NCBI GenBank assembly: GCA_043228905.1 | Contig: JBHGNT010000011.1 | Span: forward strand, 16,244,001-16,308,000 | Length of the DNA stretch: 64,000 bases | Reading direction: 5' to 3' | Origin: Azolla caroliniana | Taxonomy: Eukaryota; Polypodiophyta | In this document: piece by piece, positions 57,915-64,000 of the stretch | Numbering within the stretch: the first letter of the stretch is position 1 | Layout of the letters: each line of letters begins with the position of its first letter | Made by a program: the position numbers and the translations under genes | The notes under the pieces: model-generated | The model's input: only the letters and a program-made list of their open reading frames with translations | What the model was told of the DNA's origin: nothing | Databases searched by the model: none

Positions 57915-58892
57915 GGCGCACGGCTAAGGAAAGACGAAACTGACCGCGCTGAGAGACGGGTCCGGGAAATTACCGGGTGGAGCGATCCGGTCGAGGAGAA
58001 GACGGGCTTCGTAGAAGCCGCCTTCCGGAACTATGAGGCTCTGGTAGAAGACAAATGAGTGGGGAAAGCCGGAGCGGCCGGGCACTCACAACGGTACGAG
58101 ACCCGATTCGGGCAACGACGGAACGATGCCGGTGGGTCCAGCTCGCAAGATAACCCCAGGAAGGGCGGATACCGACTAGGGACGGAAATAGAAAGGACCA
58201 CGGACCTACGAAAGGTCCTAGAAGAACGGATCCTCGACAGCAAAGTGGAGGTATCATTACGGGAGGTGCTAGGGATCGCCAAGAAGGAGTTTCACGACTC
58301 CATTGTGGACTTGGTGAAACGGAAGAGGCTGTCGACGGAGACAGAACCGGAGAGACCGGTGGAGGTGCGGACGACGCACATCGACGACTCGGCGCTGGCA
58401 GATGAGTGGGCGGAGAGCCAGTATTCGAGGCCACACTGGGCCCGAGCGACCACGGAGACCCCGGTAAAGATCGGAGATGTTCAGGAACCGGTGGTGGCAC
58501 TGGTGGACCACGGTTCGGAAATAAACCTGATGTCCATGGACTTCTATAAGAAGGGAAAGTGGCTGATCAACACCAAGCACGGGTGGAAGATCCGGGTGGC
58601 GACGCGCGCCACCGAGGAACTGCACGGGGCCTGCCTGAACGTGCGTGTCAAGATCGGCGACGTCGAGATTGACCAGCACTTCTTCGTGCAGGAGACGTCC
58701 TCGCATCCGATCATATTAGGGGAACCGTACATCACAGCGGCACGAATGGAGACCAAGGTGCTGGACAACGGTTCGGCCTACGCGAGGGTCAAAAGCCAGG
58801 ACGGGCGCCATTCGGTTCAGTTTCTGACGGTGCGGCCAAACCACGAGAGAAACCGGGAATCCCTCGGTGGCGAGAACCGGGAGGATTTTTAG
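57915..58892 (+). pseudogene. Gypsy-like Gag-protease continuation (retropepsin with DHG)
   Basis: The frame continues from Gag across the Copia-2 target site. One TGA at 58057 (in CAAATGAGTG) interrupts it before the protease domain, which runs 58060-58892. The motif at 58502-58519 is VDHGSE followed by INLMS, so the catalytic Asp is followed by His-Gly rather than Ser/Thr-Gly. A second conserved block, IILGEPYI, fits the ILG flap/strand of retropepsins. The frame ends with TAG at 58890. Confidence 0.7.
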
Positions 58893-59230
58893 AGAGGGCT
58901 GCCAAGGCGTGGGGCCGAGACAGCCCGGACACTCGGGAAAACCCCCCGACTGTACGATAGAACCGAAACCGAAGGAACCCTGTACGATAGGTAGGAAGTT
59001 TTGCTTCTCCAACAACGGAGGGTGTATGATAGTCGGCATCGTTGGCCAAGAAAAGACAAGGGCGGAAGTGCGACTTCGAGCGTGCGGAGTTCTCGGCCCG
59101 GACGAGGAAATCAGCGGAGCTGTGGAGGTGGTCTCCTTTGACGACACCTTGGGAATGCTGAGGGAGGTAGCCGGAGAAGACCTTAACGAAGACCGGACGA
59201 AACCGGTATGTTCCAAAGAGATGTACGAAG
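58867..59230 (+). CDS. Start of downstream frame of the gypsy-like element, cut by Copia-3
   Basis: It overlaps the end of the protease frame in the +1 frame and stays open up to the Copia-3 LTR. It has a Cys-containing segment (CTIGRKFCFSNNGGC) but no recognisable enzymatic motif. It could be the beginning of pol reached by frameshifting. Confidence 0.5.
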
Positions 59231-59528
59231 TGTTGTAAACAAAGGCCGTCAATGCGGAAGATCAAGAAGCATTCTTTTCCTGTTTGATACCTGCGTATGA
59301 CAGTTTCTGAGATAGTGCACAGAGAGAGAGAGAGAGAGAGGGAGGCACAAAAGACTTTCTATTCCATAGAAACAATAATACAACCAACCTTACAAAAAGG
59401 TTACAAGGTCACTATATATAGTGACCGACTTAGGGCAACTCCCATTTATGCTAATTACACAAATGGCCCAAACTTGAGCTATACAAAGGGATAGTGTGGA
59501 TACGTCCATTATACACTTGTATTCGACA
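59231..59528 (-). repeat. 3' LTR of Copia-3
   Basis: 298 bp. The U3 part (59410-59528) is close to the Copia-2 LTR. The R/U5 part (59231-59400) has many substitutions and small indels (for example TGTTGTAAACAAAGGCCGTC against TGTTGAAGACAAGGCCGTG). Confidence 0.9.
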
Positions 59529-59721
59529 CTCCCCCGTAATGGGCGTATACATGGGTTATCTAAGATTACAGGTATAAACCTAGGTTCTCGGACATATCAG
59601 TTTTGTTCGAGTCGGCAGGGTCCGAAGGCAGAAGACCGGACTGGTCGGGTCGGAAGAGTTGAAGCCGATCATTAAGGAACTGATGTCGGTTGTCCGAAAT
59701 CATCCTGCGCTGTGTCCGGCT

Positions 59722-62700
59722 CTAACCGGACTGGTTTGTCGTTACGCCCATCTGATGCCGAAGAGACCGAAAGCGGTCTGCCGAAAGACACTTGGTCATT
59801 CCATCTGCGACATTGTCGGTTGTGGATATTTTCTCTAGACCGATTTTCCCTGAAATTACGCAGTCCCGAACGAAGTGATATCGAACGTCGATATGTTTGG
59901 AGGCGTTGTGGTGAACCGGATTTCTCGACAAGGCAACAACACCTTGACTGTCACTATAGACAACTGGAGCCGAGTCATGGTCGACTTGCCGAAACGTGTG
60001 CGCCAGCCGGCCGAGCCACAAAGCTTCTTTTGCAGCATCGGACGCAGCTACATATTCTGCTTCGGTCGTTGAGGTCGTTGTGCACTCCTGAAGTTTCGAC
60101 TTCCACGAAATTGCTCCATTGCCGAATTTGAAGCAGTATCCGGTTGTTGATTTCCGACTGTCTATACAGCCGGCGAAGTCCGAGTCGGTGTAACCGACTA
60201 CGCTTGAGGTTGAGTTCGGACCAAAAAGAATGCCGTGATCTTTTGTGCCAGCCAGATATTTGAACACATGCTTGACTGCGTTCCAATGCGATCGGCCAGG
60301 ATTGTGCATAAATCTGCTAACGACTCCTACGGCATGAGAAATATCAGGCCGTGTCGCGACCATCAGGTACATAAGGGAGCCGACTGCCGGTGCATACGGT
60401 ACCGACTTCATATCTTCCCCCTCCGGACCGGATGTCGGGCAGTCTCGCTGAGAGAGCCGAAGATTCATGGGGAGCGGGGTTGAAGCAGATTTGGCTGATT
60501 GCATGTTGAAGCGTTCCAAGACACGTCCGATATAGTCGGTCTGAGACAAAAAAAGATGTCGTTTATCGCGATGCCGACTAATCTTCATGCCAAGGATGTG
60601 TCGTGCCGGACCGAGGTCCTTCATGGAAAACTTCAACCGCAGTTGCCGAATGAGATCGGCAAGTTCGCCCGCGTGGCGTCCAGAAATTAGCATGTCGTCC
60701 ACGTAAATGATGAGGAAGATGGGTGATCCATCTTGAGCTGTGTTGGTAAAAAGACAATGGTCCTCATCGCTTTTTGAGAAGCCGATCGATTGGATGAAGT
60801 CGTCGAACTTCTTGTACCATTGTCGCGGTGCCTGTTTGAGGCCGTATAGACTCTTCTTGAGTCGGCAGACTAGATGTTCTTGGCCAGTTGCCACGAAGCC
60901 TTTTGGCTGTTCCATATAAATTTCCTCTTCAAGATCACCATGGAGGAAGGCTGTTTTGACATCTAGCTGAATCAGCTCCAAGTTGTCGGCTGCCACTACG
61001 CCGAGTAGAAAACGAAGGGTTGTCATTTTCACCACTGGTGAAAAAATCTCGTCGAAATCGACGCCATATTCTTGTCGGAAGCCCTTTGCAACTAATCTGG
61101 CCTTGTACTTTGGGGTGGTCGAATCAGACGTCTCTTTTAGTCGATAAACCCACTTGCAAGGAAGAGCACGTCGATTCTTAGGTAGTTCGACCAGATCCCA
61201 AGTCTTGTTTGCCGGAATGGAGTGCATTTCCGACTCCATCGCCAGATGCCAGGTGGCTGAATCGACAGATGTCGATGCTTCTTCGTAAGACGTCGGTTCG
61301 CCGGCGTCGGTGAAGAAAATTCCAGGAGAATACCTCTCCGGAGGTTGCGACAGTCTCTCGGATCGTCGAGGTATGATTGGACTGGTCGCATCGGGTATCG
61401 AGGTCGGATGGTCCGAAAGCGAATCATTCGGCTGTGCCGAGTCAGAGTTGTCCGAGTCGGTAGTGTAAGGTTCAACTACCCGTGAAGCTGACCGTGTGTT
61501 AAGAGCGGGGCCTTCTTGAAGGGTCGGCACATCGGAAAATGTTACCCTTCGGACTTCGATCGGTTTTTCGACTGATGGATTCATAGCCGACTCGTTGAAC
61601 ACAACGTCCGAACTTCGAACGATTTGTCTGCGTTCGGGGTCCCAGAGTCGGTATCCCATTTCGCCGTCTGATCCATATCCAAGGAAAATGCATTTCCTGG
61701 ACCGAGGTGCAAGTTTTCGGCGATCATCTTTCGGAATAAGGGCGTACGCCTCGCATCCGAAGATCCTCAGCTTGTCGTAATTCGGCTTACTGCCGATCCA
61801 TAGTTCCTAAGGCATTTGAAGTCCTAGAGGTCTACTTGGCGACATATTGATTATGTGTACTGCCGTGAGTAGAGCCTCTGCCCAGAAGCCATCCGACAGT
61901 CCGGAGTGTTGGAGCATGGAAACTATCCGTTCTTGGATTGTCCGATTCATTCGTTCTGCAATCCCGTTTTGCTCCGGACTGTGTGGTGCCGTAAATTCAC
62001 GTCGGATGCCGCGTTGTCGGCAGAATTTGACGAATTCTTCGGATTTGAACTCTCCCCCATTGTCAGTCCGAAAGCATTTCAGTTTTCGGTCAGTTTGATT
62101 TTCTACCATAGCGAGCCAATCGGAGAAGATCGAGAAGACACGATCTTTGGTGCGAATTTGATAAGCCCACACCTTTCGAGTCGAATCGTCAATAAAACTG
62201 ACGAAGTAAGAGGCACCGCCAAGAGACTGATGCGGCATTGGGCCACAGACGTCCGAGTGGACTAGATCGAGAGGTCTCGTTTCTCTTGGTGCTGATGTCG
62301 GGTGTGATGCGGCTGCTTGTTTGCCATACTGGCAATGTTCGCAGAATTGATGGTCGGAGAAGGAGAGTTTAGGGATGTATCCGGCTCTAGATAGGTGTGT
62401 AATGCCGGCCTTGCTGAGGTGTCCTAATCTTCTGTGCCATAGTGATGACACAGGAATATCCACCAAAAACAGGTTACCCTCCCTGAGCGTAACATGTAAC
62501 GGATACAGTGAGTGTATCTTGGGTCCTCTAGCAAGCAGGAGGTTCCCCCTGTGGAGTGTCCACCCTCCCGAAGAGAAACCGACACGAATGCCGTCTTCAT
62601 CTAGTTGTCCGACTGAGATCAATGGCCTTGAGAGCTCGGGTACATGTCGGACATTGTGAAGTACAAGTGTAGAGCCACCTGCAAGGTTGAGCTCTACTGT

Positions 62701-63753
62701 GCCGATTCCAATGATGTCACAGTGTTGTGAGTTGCCGACTCGAACTGAGTCGGAGTGACGGATCGTATATTGCCGAAATTGGGATCGATGAGGAGTCACG
62801 TGAAATGACGCGCCCGAATCTAAGAGCCATGTGCTCGATTCTTCAGTCGTGAGCAGAACTTCTGATCCGACTGGATTTTCGATTGATAGTATATTCGGGT
62901 CGTTTGGTAGCACATCAGCTGAGAAGCTGACGTAATTGATCTCCTCATGCCGGCCACTCTTCTTGTCTGATTTCTGAGACTTGTCGTTCTTGTTCTTGAG
63001 TGCGCGGCAGTCGGCTTTGATGTGTCCGGGTTTCTTGCAATAGTTGCAGATTCGATTATCCCGTGACTGGCTCCGTCTTCGCTGATTGTTCGGCTGCCGT
63101 GAGGAATCTCTTCCTCGTATGTTCGATCGGTCTGTCGAACCTTGTACTACGTAAGCGTCGTCTGTTGAGTCTTTGGCGAAAGACTTTCTCCGAGCTGCTT
63201 CGGTCAGGATTGCACTCGTGACTTTGGAGTATTTAACAGCCGTGGTTGACGCGTTGCACACGGTTGTGACGAAAGTTTCCCATGATGAGGGAAGGCTGCT
63301 CATGAGTATCATTGCTCTGAGTTCATCCTCGATTGCCGTCCCCTGAGATGAGATTTGGGAGCTTATGCTTTCGTACTCATTTAGATGTGCTTGAACCGAA
63401 TCGGATTCTTTCATCCGCAAGTTGTAGAGGCGCCGAATAAGAAACATCTTCGTTGCAGCGACCTTCTTTTCGTAGGTGTCCGACAGTGTTTTCCACAGTT
63501 CGAATGCTGTCATACACGATTGCACCGTAAAGTATACCGATTCCGATAGGTGCATCCGAATCGTGGTGCGGACGATTCTGTCCAGCTTCTGCCACTCAAT
63601 TGGTTTGTATCCTTCTGGAGGTTCTTCATTTTCGATGGGATCGATTTGCCCCTTGACTATGAGATAGTCCTGCATTTGCTCCTTCCAGAAGTTGAAGTTC
63701 GATCCATCGAACTTTCGTAGACTCATTTCTGACGAGCCGGATGTTGATGCCAT
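59722..63753 (-). pseudogene. Copia-3 Gag-Pol polyprotein with a single nonsense codon
   Basis: Same length and domain order as the Copia-2 polyprotein (CCHC, DSGA protease, D-D-E integrase, YVDD reverse transcriptase, RNase H). One TAG at 61807-61809 replaces the CAG of Copia-2 (complement CCTTAGGAA against CCTCAGGAA), just after the integrase core at residue 649. Both sides stay in the same frame, with no indel. ATG at 63753. Without readthrough, RT and RNase H would not be made. Confidence 0.93.
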
Positions 63754-64000
63754 CAAATTTGGTTTCGGTTGACGAAGCTCGGTTGGGAGTGGACTACGAA
63801 CCTTGTTGGAGTGCAGCCGGTTGGCTCACCTGATATCGTTCTAGTCGGATTTGGACCCGAGTCGGTTCGGCTTCGGATATATGTGTTGTTGAACTTGCTC
63901 GAATTGACTCCGGTAACTTGAGGGACAGAACCGACTGGTCTTCCCGAATGTTGCCAAGTCGGAGTGAGCCCGGTTCGCTTCCGAATATATATGCCAAATA

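Larger units (their letters stand above)
50515..59230 (+). mobile_element. Gypsy-like LTR retroelement split by Copia-2 and Copia-3
   Basis: The element consists of LTR (50515-51155), Gag (51199-52347), the Gag-protease continuation after Copia-2 (57915-58892) and the start of a further frame (58867-59230), where Copia-3 begins. No reverse transcriptase is visible, since the pol region would lie beyond Copia-3. Assignment to Ty3/gypsy rests on Gag and aspartic-protease style, not on RT. Confidence 0.7.
59231..64000 (-). mobile_element. Copia-3: second copy of the Copia-2 family, 5' end beyond window
   Basis: 3' LTR at 59231-59528, polypurine tract next to it, a complete polyprotein region (59722-63753) and part of the leader to 64000. 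Orientation is the same as Copia-2. Internal sequence is almost identical to Copia-2. The left target flank is CGAAG; the right side is not visible. Confidence 0.93.

Overview
This window is nuclear DNA of a land plant. The evidence is a set of plant-specific, intron-rich genes: a CIPK-type kinase, a PGRL1-like chloroplast protein, a thylakoid lumenal 15 kDa pentapeptide-repeat protein and an AHL-type AT-hook/PPC protein. They sit in AT-rich DNA with many microsatellites, long introns, LINE relics and nested LTR retrotransposons. The lineage is not fixed by the sequence; a fern or another large-genome, non-flowering plant is my guess, and this is inference only.

Layout. 1-1860 (-): 5' part of a CIPK/SnRK3 kinase gene (eight full exons plus a ninth cut by the window edge). 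4421-13844 (+): a small 119-aa coiled-coil protein gene whose first intron is about 8.9 kb and holds nested TIR elements, a 238-bp hairpin and LINE relics. 15855-18538 (-): a seven-exon PGRL1-like gene with a short TTAGGG tract just upstream. 21264-24483 (-): a four-exon TL15-like gene. 25878-29462: a non-autonomous LTR retroelement carrying one long, stop-riddled coiled-coil frame, inserted into a decayed Ty3/gypsy integrase. 31418-39110 (-): a five-exon AHL gene whose intron 2 contains a 174-bp minisatellite built from copies of its own exon 2. 39.7-41.4 kb: microsatellites, a tRNA-derived SINE and a LINE zf-RVT relic.

41.7-47.4 kb is the most unusual part. About 25 tRNA-Cys-like sequences lie in tandem, all on +, arranged as alternating A and B monomers with a dimer period near 490 bp. 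A Copia element (Copia-1) broke into this array at 47408. A second LTR element, probably Ty3/gypsy, inserted into Copia-1 near 50.5 kb. Two closely related Copia elements (Copia-2, complete; Copia-3, running off the window) then inserted into the gypsy element. The order of events is therefore: tRNA array, Copia-1, gypsy-like element, Copia-2 and Copia-3.

The host genes are unrelated in pathway (calcium signalling, photosynthetic electron flow/thylakoid lumen, chromatin/transcription) and show no operon-like organisation. All exon boundaries were placed by hand from GT/AG sites, reading-frame continuity and family resemblance; no alignment or transcript evidence was available.
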